A stretch of 7,717 nt of DNA, from positions 1-7,717 of the forward strand of contig CAVFFT010000077.1 of NCBI GenBank assembly GCA_963621885.1, in the 5' to 3' direction. The stretch's first letter is position 1. Each line of letters begins with the position of its first letter. This stretch comes from UMGS1519 sp963621885 (GTDB taxonomy: Bacteria; Actinomycetota; Coriobacteriia; Coriobacteriales; Eggerthellaceae). The notes under the pieces were generated by a model. The model was not told the DNA's origin. It was given only the letters and a program-made list of their open reading frames with translations, and did not search any database. Positions 1-6,409 of the stretch are shown here, piece after piece. Position numbers and translations under genes: made by a program.

Positions 1-35
1 GCAACTATACCAGAGAAACGGCGCACCAACAGGGC

Positions 36-69
36 AAAAAGCAAAAAGCGGGCCCTGGATCATCCAGAG
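36..69 (-). terminator. Probable intrinsic terminator of the glycosyltransferase transcript
   Basis: Read on the minus strand, downstream of the glycosyltransferase stop, there is a 7-bp stem CTCTGGA/TCCAGGG (one G-U pair) with a TGA loop, at plus positions 53-69. After a short GC stretch come two T-runs (TTTTTGCTTTTT, plus positions 37-48). This fits a Rho-independent terminator, but the 4-6 nt of GC sequence between stem and T-run makes it imperfect. Positions 1-35 and 70-141 show nothing else recognisable. Confidence 0.45.
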
Positions 70-141
70 CTCGACCCATCAACCAAGGCATGCCGAAACA
101 GGAAACAACGAAAGAGCCGCCGTCAAGACTGGGCTTCTGCG

Positions 142-1389
142 CTATTTCCCGAGCAGAGACTCGATAAGACCGACGATGGTCTCGTAGGATTGCGGGCGGT
201 CGAATTCGCGTTCAGCCACGTCACGGGCGCGTTCACCCATGAGGACGCAGGATGCGGGATCCGCGATCAGCGCCTCGATGGCACCCGCAAGCGCCGCCAC
301 GTCTTCGGCGGGCACGTTCACGCCAAAGCCGTCGGACACTACCTTGCCACGAAACTCCGGGCTGCTGCCGGTATTCACCATGGGCTTGCCGGCGGCCAGA
401 TAGTCGCCGATCTTCGTGACGATGGACTGCGGCGCGCTCGCCACGAGCGAATTCAACGTGACATCGCACTTGCTCAGCCAAGCCGCCATCACCGGATACG
501 GCGTGTAGCCCAAGAAATCCGCCGGCGCGCCAAGCTGCTCCGCTACCCCAACAAGCCGCTCGCGGTCGGGACCATCGCCCAGCACCTTCAGGCGCAAACC
601 CGGATGATCAGCCGCCAGCGCGGCAACCGCGCGAATGGCGGTTTCCAAATCGTAGCTCGCGCCGAGCGTTCCCGTGTACATGACCCAGAATTCGCCTTCG
701 GGCTTTTCCACCTGCGCGGCGTTTTCCGCAACACCCGCATCGAATTCCGCCAGGTCGTTTCCCACGTAGCACGTGACATGGGGATACGGCTGCTCACGGT
801 CGGCAGCGGGACGCTGCGCGTATTCATCGGAGGTTCCCACCGCACCGTCCAGCAGGTTATACACCTTGTGGGCATCGCGCGTGAAACCGTGGAAGGCGAT
901 GTCGGAGATCACCGGCACGTCCACCACCATGCGCATGGCCTCGGGCCACAGATCGTTGATGTCGGCCACATAGGGAATGCCCGCATCGTGCGCCGCTTCG
1001 GCGCAGGCCAGCGCCACATCGTTCGGGGGAATTTCGGAATACACGAGCGCGTACTCGTGAATGTGATCGGCAAAATACGCGCGCATGCGACGCGCCGCCA
1101 GCGCATGGCTGAAAATGCGGCGCGGGTCGATATTGCGCGCGTAGCCCGGTTCACGAATGAAAACGACCTTGTAGGGAAGGTCGCGATACTGAGGCGATGC
1201 CAGATCGCGCTGCGCCTTGTCCCAATGCTGGAAACTCGACGTGATGAGGTCGACCTCGTAGCCCTTCTTCACGAGGAATTCCGCGAGAAAGCGGAATCGC
1301 GTGTAGCCGCGGGTCTCATCACCCAGCTTCACGCCCATCGTGACGATGGCTATCTTCTTGCCGGCCTTCGTTTGCTGCGTCTCTGACAT
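142..1389 (-). CDS. GT4-family glycosyltransferase (WbuB/WcaI-like)
   Basis: This 415-residue protein has the two-domain GT-B layout of retaining GT4 glycosyltransferases, which transfer a sugar from an NDP-sugar to a glycan or lipid-linked acceptor at the cytoplasmic face of the membrane. Visible marks are the N-terminal Rossmann start KKIAIVTMGV (residues 11-20), DINDLWPE (143-150, typical of WbuB-like members), YTGTLGASYD (238-247) opening the C-terminal domain, LKVLGDGPDRERL (267-279) and the donor-site region SIVTKIGDYLAAGKPMV (322-338). No signal peptide or clear membrane helix is seen, so it is probably peripheral. The length is normal for the family. The ATG at 1389 lies 27 bp after the fabK-like gene's stop, without an intervening terminator and with only a weak Shine-Dalgarno (GACGGA), so translation may depend on co-transcription. 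Sugar and acceptor cannot be read from sequence; a role in surface polysaccharide synthesis is inferred. Confidence 0.88.
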   Translation of the reverse strand: MSETQQTKAGKKIAIVTMGVKLGDETRGYTRFRFLAEFLVKKGYEVDLITSSFQHWDKAQRDLASPQYRDLPYKVVFIREPGYARNIDPRRIFSHALAARRMRAYFADHIHEYALVYSEIPPNDVALACAEAAHDAGIPYVADINDLWPEAMRMVVDVPVISDIAFHGFTRDAHKVYNLLDGAVGTSDEYAQRPAADREQPYPHVTCYVGNDLAEFDAGVAENAAQVEKPEGEFWVMYTGTLGASYDLETAIRAVAALAADHPGLRLKVLGDGPDRERLVGVAEQLGAPADFLGYTPYPVMAAWLSKCDVTLNSLVASAPQSIVTKIGDYLAAGKPMVNTGSSPEFRGKVVSDGFGVNVPAEDVAALAGAIEALIADPASCVLMGERARDVAEREFDRPQSYETIVGLIESLLGK

Positions 1390-1416
1390 CGCCCAAAAAA
1401 TCCGTCTAGCCGAAAA

Positions 1417-2355
1417 CTAGCCGTAGATGCGCTTCATCTCGGCATATGCCGCATCGGCCTCGGCCATGATGTCGTCGATGATCTGCTTCGCCGGCTTGCA
1501 CTCGTTGATGATGGAGGCAACCATGCCTGCGGAAGCGGCACCGTTCTCGACATCGCCATTCTTCGCACGAGCGATCGAACCGGTGCAGAACGCGTCGAGC
1601 GCCGCGCTGGAAGCGCCGGAATTGTAGAGGCGCCAGTAGCCGCGCGTAAAGCGGTTCTTCAGGCAGCGGACCTGCTTGCGGCCCGGCTCGCCGGTAAGAA
1701 CGGTCGCGTCGTCGGCAGCCGCGACGATCATGTCCTTGTACTCCTGCGCCACGGGGCATTCCTCGGCAACCAGGAAGGCGGTGCCCATCTGCACGCCCAC
1801 CGCGCCAAGCGCGAGCATGGACAGAAGGCCGTGGCCGTCGCCAATGCCGCCTGCGGCGATGACCGGGATGTCAACCGCATTCACGATCTGACGCACCATG
1901 GGAAGCGTCGTCATGGAGCCGATATGGCCGCCGGACTCGATGCCCTCGGCGATGATCGCGGTCGCGCCCAGGTTCTGCATCTTCTTTGCCGCGCGCGCAT
2001 GCGGGACAAGGCAGAGTGTCTTCACGCCGGCCTCGGCGAGCATCGGAACAATCTCGACCGGGTTACCTGCGGAAATGGTCGCGATCGGAACCTTCTCGTC
2101 GATGACAACCTGCGCGTTCTCCTTCACGCAGTTGGATTCCATGATCAGGTTCACCGCAAAAGGCTTGTCGGTGTTTTCCTTGGCGATGCGAATGTTCTCG
2201 CGCACCACGTCCGGACGGTCGAATCCGGACTGGATAACACCAAGTCCGCCCGCGTTACTTACAACCGCAGCAAACTTGCCATCCGTAATATGCGCCATTG
2301 CACCCTGAATAATCGGGTATTCAATACCCAAAAGATCACAAAGCTCAGTCTTCAT
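1417..2355 (-). CDS. fabK: FabK-type enoyl-ACP reductase II / nitronate monooxygenase-family flavoprotein
   Basis: The protein has 312 residues and a TIM-barrel, FMN-binding layout shared by FabK (NAD(P)H-dependent enoyl-ACP reductase, last step of the fatty-acid elongation cycle) and nitronate monooxygenase. Motifs seen: PIIQGAM (14-20), GGLGVI (36-41), TDKPFAVN (62-69), AEGIESGGHIG (136-146), VIAAGGIGDG (165-174, phosphate binding) and GVQMGTAFL (187-195). From memory of pneumococcal FabK, the colinear similarity covers the whole chain, and the His in GGHIG (residue 144) matches its functionally important histidine. This is why I favour FabK over a true nitronate monooxygenase. The start is well supported: AAGGAG six bases before the ATG. 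It stands alone, without other fab genes, and leads into the glycosyltransferase 27 bp downstream. Cytoplasmic. Family certain; exact substrate less so. Confidence 0.82.
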   Translation of the reverse strand: MKTELCDLLGIEYPIIQGAMAHITDGKFAAVVSNAGGLGVIQSGFDRPDVVRENIRIAKENTDKPFAVNLIMESNCVKENAQVVIDEKVPIATISAGNPVEIVPMLAEAGVKTLCLVPHARAAKKMQNLGATAIIAEGIESGGHIGSMTTLPMVRQIVNAVDIPVIAAGGIGDGHGLLSMLALGAVGVQMGTAFLVAEECPVAQEYKDMIVAAADDATVLTGEPGRKQVRCLKNRFTRGYWRLYNSGASSAALDAFCTGSIARAKNGDVENGAASAGMVASIINECKPAKQIIDDIMAEADAAYAEMKRIYG

Positions 2356-2407
2356 GAAAGGCTCCTTCCGCCATTACCCGCCTCGAAGGCCGCATTCACC
2401 TTGTCCC

Positions 2408-2413
2408 ATCATA
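2408..2413 (-). promoter_or_regulatory. Possible -10 element for the fabK-like gene
   Basis: On the minus strand TATGAT lies about 50 bases upstream of the ATG at 2355 and would give a leader of roughly 45 nt containing the AAGGAG ribosome site (plus positions 2362-2367). The -35 region 17-18 bases upstream (TCGTGG/TTCGTG) is a poor match, so the call is weak. Confidence 0.3.
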
Positions 2414-2660
2414 CTCCATAACTTCGATTCCACGAAAGGACAAAGCGGGCACGAAGCCTTGATGCACCGCCCGAGCCCCGATCGAAAGGGATACCGCGTC
2501 CAGCGCGAGCCGTGCGTGAAAGGGGCGCCGCATCTGGCGCGAGCCGCGTGCGAGAAAGCGCGACGAGCGCGAGCGGGTTCGCGTCGCAGGGCAGGATATA
2601 CGGACGCACCGCGGGCTTGATGCGCTTTTTCTGCTGGTGGGGCAATTGCTGGCGCGCTGG
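2414..2660. other. Intergenic stretch without a supportable gene
   Basis: This GC-rich stretch lies between the divergent fabK-like gene and ssrA. Open frames cross it on both strands, but they are rich in Arg, Ala and Ser, lack a convincing ribosome site, resemble no family I know, and run on into the repeat array or the tmRNA gene. Two imperfect direct copies of GCGCGAGCCG(CG)TGCG(T/A)GAAAG start at 2503 and 2537, and GCGACG/CGTCGC (2560-2565 and 2582-2587) could form a small stem. I see no function for it. Confidence 0.5.
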
Positions 2661-2662
2661 CC

Positions 2663-2690
2663 TTGCATTATGGCGCGAACAGGGTATAAA
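2663..2690 (+). promoter_or_regulatory. Likely sigma70-type promoter for ssrA
   Basis: TTGCAT (2663-2668) and TATAAA (2685-2690) are separated by 16 bases, a near-consensus housekeeping promoter. Transcription would start near 2697, exactly where the 17-bp repeat array begins. This would give a precursor with a leader of about 130 nt before the mature tmRNA 5' end at 2829. No better promoter is visible between the array and the tmRNA. Transcription from here is inferred. Confidence 0.5.
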
Positions 2691-2696
2691 GAAAAA

Positions 2697-2797
2697 TCCG
2701 TCAGTTTGGCGGTTCGGCCAGTTTGGTAATTCGTCCAGTTTGGCGGTTCGGTCATTTTGGCAATCCGCCAGCTTGGCGATTCCGCCATTTTGGCGCG
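2697..2797 (+). repeat. Six tandem 17-bp repeats upstream of ssrA
   Basis: Six head-to-tail units start at 2697, 2714, 2731, 2748, 2764 and 2781. Five are 17 bp and the fourth is 16 bp. The approximate consensus is TCSGYCAKTTTGGCGRT. Each unit contains a small dyad of the form YCA-N3-TGG, best seen as GCCAGCTTGGC in unit 5 and GCCATTTTGGC in unit 6. The TGGC of one unit can also pair with the GCCA of the next, for example TGGCGGTTCGGCCA across units 1 and 2. The period is not a multiple of three and the array reads differently in every frame, so it is not coding. It sits between the likely ssrA promoter and the mature tmRNA end. Regulator-binding array, structured precursor leader and neutral repeat expansion are all possible. 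Confidence 0.85.
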
Positions 2798-2828
2798 CAC
2801 TTTGAGAAGCGTCCTGCTTCCCCACTTT

Positions 2829-3201
2829 GGGGGCGATTTGGTTTCGACATGGCAGGTTCAATATGGAGAGCAGGTCGTGGTCTCCTCGCCACGTTAAACA
2901 GGGGTACCGTCAAATTTAATTGGCAACAAGAATTTCTCTGGGCAGCGTCAGCTCGCCCTCGCTGCTTAATTAATTAGCAGCCGTCAATGCGGATGTTTGC
3001 TCCTGGCTCCGCGGCGACGTCATTTACGGGAGACGCGTTCCCGCACGTAGCCGGTATGGCGGGAACAAAGATTGAACCGGCTGGGAAACGCAAGGCCTGT
3101 CGATGAGCCGAGCGCGACCGAGATCTAATCACCGACTAAGCCTGTAGCGCTCTATGGCGAATCTGGTATGGACGAGGGTTCAATTCCCTCCGCCTCCACC
3201 A
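2829..3201 (+). ncRNA. ssrA: Transfer-messenger RNA (tmRNA), one-piece
   Basis: tmRNA rescues ribosomes stalled on broken mRNAs: with SmpB it enters as an alanyl-tRNA mimic, then supplies a short reading frame that tags the nascent protein for proteolysis. The 5' end GGGGGCG (2829-2835) pairs with CGCCTCC (3191-3197), followed by discriminator A and an encoded CCA (3199-3201). The 5' end continues into the characteristic GATTTGGTTTCGACAT. A T-arm GAGGG-TTCAATT-CCCTC occupies 3174-3190. The long P2 helix can be traced as CAGGTTC (2853-2859) with GAATCTG (3159-3165), and ATGGAG (2863-2868) with CTCTAT (3150-3155). The tag frame ends LALAA-stop, as expected for a tmRNA. Its size of 373 nt is normal. 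It is not a permuted two-piece form, and a strong terminator follows directly. Confidence 0.97.
2922..2969 (+). other. tmRNA tag-peptide reading frame
   Basis: Resuming at GGC (2922), the frame reads GNKNFSGQRQLALAA and stops at TAA (2967-2969), with further in-line stop-like codons after it. With the alanine carried by the tRNA-like end, the tag would be A-GNKNFSGQRQLALAA. The hydrophobic LALAA end is the usual signal for ClpXP-type proteases. The alternative GCA resume codon one base on gives no such ending and is rejected. Confidence 0.9.
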
Positions 3202-3209
3202 CGCATTCA

Positions 3210-3243
3210 CCCCGGACGGTCTTCCGCCCGGGGTTTTCTTTTT
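3210..3243 (+). terminator. Intrinsic terminator of ssrA
   Basis: CCCCGG (3210-3215) pairs with CCGGGG (3228-3233), and CGG with CCG inside it across one A/C mismatch, around a TCTT loop. TTTTCTTTTT (3234-3243) follows immediately. It begins nine bases after the tmRNA CCA end and should separate ssrA from the cytochrome gene. Confidence 0.9.
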
Positions 3244-3295
3244 GATGCATTGACGGAGCATGCGAAGCGCCTGCCGCCGATTCCACCGCTTGCGC

Positions 3296-3301
3296 TACAA
3301 T
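3296..3301 (+). promoter_or_regulatory. Possible -10 element for the cytochrome gene
   Basis: TACAAT lies 25 bases upstream of the chosen ATG and after the ssrA terminator. No matching -35 is seen at 16-18 bases, and TTGACG at 3250-3255 is too far away. If used, the promoter is activator-dependent or relies on another sigma factor. Confidence 0.25.
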
Positions 3302-3314
3302 ACAAGCCCGATGC

Positions 3315-3320
3315 GGAGGA
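3315..3320 (+). promoter_or_regulatory. Ribosome binding site that fixes the cytochrome start
   Basis: GGAGGA lies five bases before the ATG at 3326. The longer in-frame starts at 3260 and 3311 have no comparable site; the one at 3311 overlaps this site itself. The shorter start also gives the normal layout of a short basic N-terminus followed by a membrane helix. Confidence 0.85.
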
Positions 3321-3325
3321 ATGGT

Positions 3326-4168
3326 ATGGAAGACAACACTAAACAGCAGGATTCATCAGCGAAAACGCCTAACAAGAACAAGGTTCGCGCCAAGCGCGTG
3401 GTGGTCGCGCTCGTCGTTATCGTGGCGGTTTTCGTCGTAAGCGGCATTGGATTCTCCCAGTGGCACAATATGCCGGGATTCTGCAACGCCCTTTGCCACG
3501 ACCCCATGGACGCCTACGTCACCAGCTATACCGATGGCGAATACGACGCTTATGGCAACAAGATGGAAGACGAGGCGCAAAGCGTCGCGATGACGGCCTA
3601 TCTGCACAATGTCGACCACCGCATCACCTGCCCCGAATGCCATGAAGCCACCCTTGATGAAACGGTTTCCCAAGGAATCGCCTGGGCCACCGGCGACTAC
3701 ACGATTGCCGGCACGAACGAGCAAGGTCAATGCTTTATGTATGAGCTCTCGTCAGAAGAGCTTTTGAGCGGTAGTACGACAAGCAGCGACTCAGCAAGCG
3801 GCGCGGCGGATGACACCTCTGCGAGCGGCAACTCCGCAAGCGACTCCACGGACACCGCCAGCTCTAACGACTCCACCGCCGGCGACCAGTTCTGTCTGAA
3901 AGCGGGCTGCCATACCGACCTCGACCACAACGACATCCTCGACCGCAACCAGCTCACGGAAATGACCGAATACCTCGGCGAATACAATCCGCATCGCTTC
4001 GTCGTGGATGAAAACCACAGCACGACCCAATGCACCGATTGTCACAAGGCGCACACCCGCTCGGTGAACACCTGCACCGAATGCCACGAAGATGCAACCG
4101 TGCCCAACGGCTGGCTGAACTATGATGAACGCCAGCAAATCGAGAAAGAGGCTTTCGGCAACAACTAG
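3326..4168 (+). CDS. Membrane-anchored multiheme c-type cytochrome (NapC/NrfH-like)
   Basis: The protein has 280 residues. A short, charged N-terminus is followed by one uncleaved membrane helix (about 25-43) and an extracytoplasmic heme domain. Five heme-attachment motifs are visible: CNALCH (53-58, CX3CH), CPECH (102-106), CLKAGCH (190-196, CX4CH), CTDCH (236-240) and CTECH (250-254). A Met three residues after the first motif (M61) recalls the Met ligand near the first heme of NrfH-type quinol dehydrogenases. By family, such proteins take electrons from menaquinol and pass them to extracytoplasmic reductases. A Ser/Thr/Ala/Asp-rich linker (about 148-187) separates hemes 2 and 3. The start is set by GGAGGA at 3315. 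The gene follows the ssrA terminator, and a DUF6541-type gene starts 34 bp after its stop with no terminator between. No partner reductase or cytochrome-maturation gene is in view, so the substrate is unknown. Confidence 0.88.
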   Translation: MEDNTKQQDSSAKTPNKNKVRAKRVVVALVVIVAVFVVSGIGFSQWHNMPGFCNALCHDPMDAYVTSYTDGEYDAYGNKMEDEAQSVAMTAYLHNVDHRITCPECHEATLDETVSQGIAWATGDYTIAGTNEQGQCFMYELSSEELLSGSTTSSDSASGAADDTSASGNSASDSTDTASSNDSTAGDQFCLKAGCHTDLDHNDILDRNQLTEMTEYLGEYNPHRFVVDENHSTTQCTDCHKAHTRSVNTCTECHEDATVPNGWLNYDERQQIEKEAFGNN

Positions 4169-4202
4169 TTCCAAGAGCAACTAAAGCACTTCAAGGAAAC
4201 GT

Positions 4203-6404
4203 ATGACTTCGCTTATTCCACCTATTCTTGCGGCGATAATCGCGCTTTTCGTTCCCGGTTATCTCATCATGCGCACGCTGCGCTTCTCGCGCCTGACGTC
4301 GACCGCCGCGTCGCCCCTGGCATCCTGTGTCATCTATGGTGCGCTTCCCATCATCTACGATGCGGTGAACATTCGCTGCGACATCCTGACGATGTTCGCC
4401 ATCCCCTGCGTCATCCTTCTGGGATGCTTCCTCATTTCGGCGCAGCAGACGAAAGCACGGAATGCGACCATCTTCCGCATCTTCGCCTCGCCCACTTCCT
4501 GGCGGGCGCGCAGCGACGCGCGCGACACCGGGTACGACTGGGGAATCTTCCTGCTTTACCTCGGTTGCGGCATCGTCGTCTGCCTCATCACCTTCGTGGC
4601 GAACCTCGACTCGCCCGACGCGTTCTTCTCGCGCTACGACAACCAGACGCACCTCAACCTCGCGCAGGCCTTCGTGGATTCAGGCCAATGGTGCGCGCTG
4701 CACCATAAGCGCTACGCCGCCTCGCTCGCCTGCCAGATTCCGATGACCTCGGGAACCGGCTCGAGCTTCTACCCCACCACCTGGCATGCCCTTGTGGCCC
4801 TGGTCACGCTGATGGCAAGCACGAAGGTGACCATCGCGAGCAACGCGCTCGTCTTTGTGGTGGCGGCGATCGTGTTCCCCGCCGGCATGCATCTTCTCAT
4901 GCGCGCCCTCTTTGGCGAAAAGCGTACCATCGTCGCTTTCGGCGCGCTCGCGACCGTCGCCTTCGCCACCTACCCCTGGGTATTCGCCATCAAGGGCCCC
5001 ACGTTCCCGAACATGCTGGGATATGCCGTGATGATGCCCTTCATGGCGATCATCATCGGTTTTGCCGAACAGGGGCTCATTCGCGCCCTGCTGCCGCGCT
5101 TTGTCATCTTCGCGCTCATATCCTTCGTGTCGATGGCGGTCGCCCACACGAACTCCCTGTTCACCGCCTTCGTTTTCCTGGCGGCATACGGCGGGCACTA
5201 CATTTGGAAGTACGCGGGCGCACGCTCGCAAAATCACAACCGTACGCGGGCGATCGCAATTCTTGTCTACCTTGCCGCGATCGCGGCGTTCTGGGCCTTC
5301 TGCATCACGACGCCCATCCTGCATGGCGTTGTGGGCTACAGTCATATCGAGAACAACGGATTCTGGTTCAGCCTGAAAGGCCTGGTCAGGCTCACGCTCA
5401 CCATCAACAGCATCCAGTACGCCATTCTCATCGTGGCAGTTGTGGGCCTTATCAGCTGCATCCGGCGGCGCATGTGGTGGCTTCTCATTCCCGTCGCCTA
5501 CATGGCGTTCGGCTACTTCATTTCGCGCTACTCGGCGCAGCCCTGGCTCACCATCTTCATGGGCCTGTGGTACTCGCTCCCCTATCGCGCGGCGGCCTGC
5601 CTGTGCATCTTCCTCATGCCGGTGGCGGCGCTGGGCTTCACCGACATCTCGCGCGGATGCACCGCGCTGGTGACCAGGTTTGTGAAGCCGAGCCGCTTCA
5701 TTGCACGCTATCCGCAGACCATCACGGCAGTGCTGGTCGTGCTGTTCGCGCTGGCGACCTACGCGCCGGTTGGCGTGTCCGCCCTTGGAACCTATATCCA
5801 GACGCCCTACAACTCGGTGTACGGAAAGCTTGCGGAAATCTACAAGCAGGATGCCAATCGCGTCTATGGCGCCGAAGAGGTGGCCTTTGTGGACAAGGCG
5901 CTCGCCATCACGGGCGAAGACGCGCTCGTGATCAACCAGCCAAACGACGGCTCGCTGTTCGCGTATGGCGTGAACCATATGAACGCGTACTACCGCTCGT
6001 CGGCGCTCAAGCGGCAGACCGACGACTCAAATTTGATCCGCAAGCATCTGAACGAATACGCGACGAATGCGGAAGTGCAGCAGGCGGTGCGCAACACGGG
6101 CGCCACCTACGTGCTCCAGCTTGACCAGGGCGTGAGCTATGAGGACCTCATCAAGCTCCCGCAGTATTACGAGAAGAACCGCGATGGCTGGATCGGCATC
6201 GACCGCATACGCGACGATACGCCGGGCTTCACCTGCGTGCTTTCCGAAGGCGACATGCGCCTGTATCGGATTGACGATTTGAGTGGGGAAACGGCTGATG
6301 GGGCGGCTGCGGGTGATACGGCGGCTGGCACGAGCGCTGACGCGGTCACGAGCGACACAAGCGCTGCAGCAGCCGATTCCGTGCAAACCGCAGAGGAAAG
6401 GTAG
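4203..6404 (+). CDS. Large multi-pass membrane protein, DUF6541-type (GT-C-like)
   Basis: The protein has 733 residues. Roughly a dozen hydrophobic segments fill residues 3-525, followed by an extracytoplasmic C-terminal domain (about 528-690) and a low-complexity Ala/Ser/Thr/Asp tail (694-733). The overall design, with a conserved polar motif RYDNQTH (144-150) just after an early helix and a soluble C-terminal domain, resembles GT-C glycosyltransferases that use polyprenyl-phosphate sugars. I assign it to the DUF6541 family from memory of such actinobacterial proteins; the activity is unproven. Other likely conserved spots are SSFYPTTWHAL (187-197), AHTNSLF (314-320) and LWYSLPYRAAA (455-465). 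Start: ATG at 4203 with AAGGA six bases upstream. It follows the cytochrome gene by 34 bp, and its paralog starts only five bases after its stop, so at least the two DUF6541 genes form an operon. A transporter or flippase role cannot be excluded. Confidence 0.8.
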   Translation: MTSLIPPILAAIIALFVPGYLIMRTLRFSRLTSTAASPLASCVIYGALPIIYDAVNIRCDILTMFAIPCVILLGCFLISAQQTKARNATIFRIFASPTSWRARSDARDTGYDWGIFLLYLGCGIVVCLITFVANLDSPDAFFSRYDNQTHLNLAQAFVDSGQWCALHHKRYAASLACQIPMTSGTGSSFYPTTWHALVALVTLMASTKVTIASNALVFVVAAIVFPAGMHLLMRALFGEKRTIVAFGALATVAFATYPWVFAIKGPTFPNMLGYAVMMPFMAIIIGFAEQGLIRALLPRFVIFALISFVSMAVAHTNSLFTAFVFLAAYGGHYIWKYAGARSQNHNRTRAIAILVYLAAIAAFWAFCITTPILHGVVGYSHIENNGFWFSLKGLVRLTLTINSIQYAILIVAVVGLISCIRRRMWWLLIPVAYMAFGYFISRYSAQPWLTIFMGLWYSLPYRAAACLCIFLMPVAALGFTDISRGCTALVTRFVKPSRFIARYPQTITAVLVVLFALATYAPVGVSALGTYIQTPYNSVYGKLAEIYKQDANRVYGAEEVAFVDKALAITGEDALVINQPNDGSLFAYGVNHMNAYYRSSALKRQTDDSNLIRKHLNEYATNAEVQQAVRNTGATYVLQLDQGVSYEDLIKLPQYYEKNRDGWIGIDRIRDDTPGFTCVLSEGDMRLYRIDDLSGETADGAAAGDTAAGTSADAVTSDTSAAAADSVQTAEER

Positions 6405-6409
6405 GCGCG

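Noticed and set aside
190..1386. 398-residue plus-strand open frame opposite the glycosyltransferase
   Set aside because: It is an antisense shadow: Arg/His-rich translation with no family resemblance, whereas the minus strand encodes clear GT4 motifs.
2697..2797. CRISPR array
   Set aside because: The units are 17 bp, contiguous and degenerate with no spacers, and no cas gene is nearby.
2409..2861. 150-residue minus-strand frame across the intergenic region
   Set aside because: It runs through the 17-bp repeats and the tmRNA 5' end, and there is no good ribosome site or recognisable domain. A shorter real gene in 2414-2650 cannot be fully excluded.
3174..3201. Separate tRNA gene suggested by a T-arm and CCA end
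   Set aside because: The acceptor strand pairs with 2829-2835 and there is no anticodon arm; it is the tRNA-like end of tmRNA.
3260..3325. Longer N-terminus for the cytochrome from the ATG at 3260
   Set aside because: It would add an Arg-rich stretch with no ribosome site and would span the better site at 3315, so the start at 3326 is preferred.
3154..3342. 62-residue plus-strand frame
   Set aside because: It covers the tmRNA 3' end and its terminator, so it is not coding.
4680..5978. 432-residue minus-strand open frame
   Set aside because: It is a shadow of the first DUF6541 gene: highly charged, His/Arg/Glu-rich translation typical of antisense GC-rich coding DNA.
5204..6124. 306-residue plus-strand frame inside the DUF6541 gene
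   Set aside because: It overlaps the real gene in another frame; its Arg/His/Pro-rich composition shows no membrane helices or motifs.
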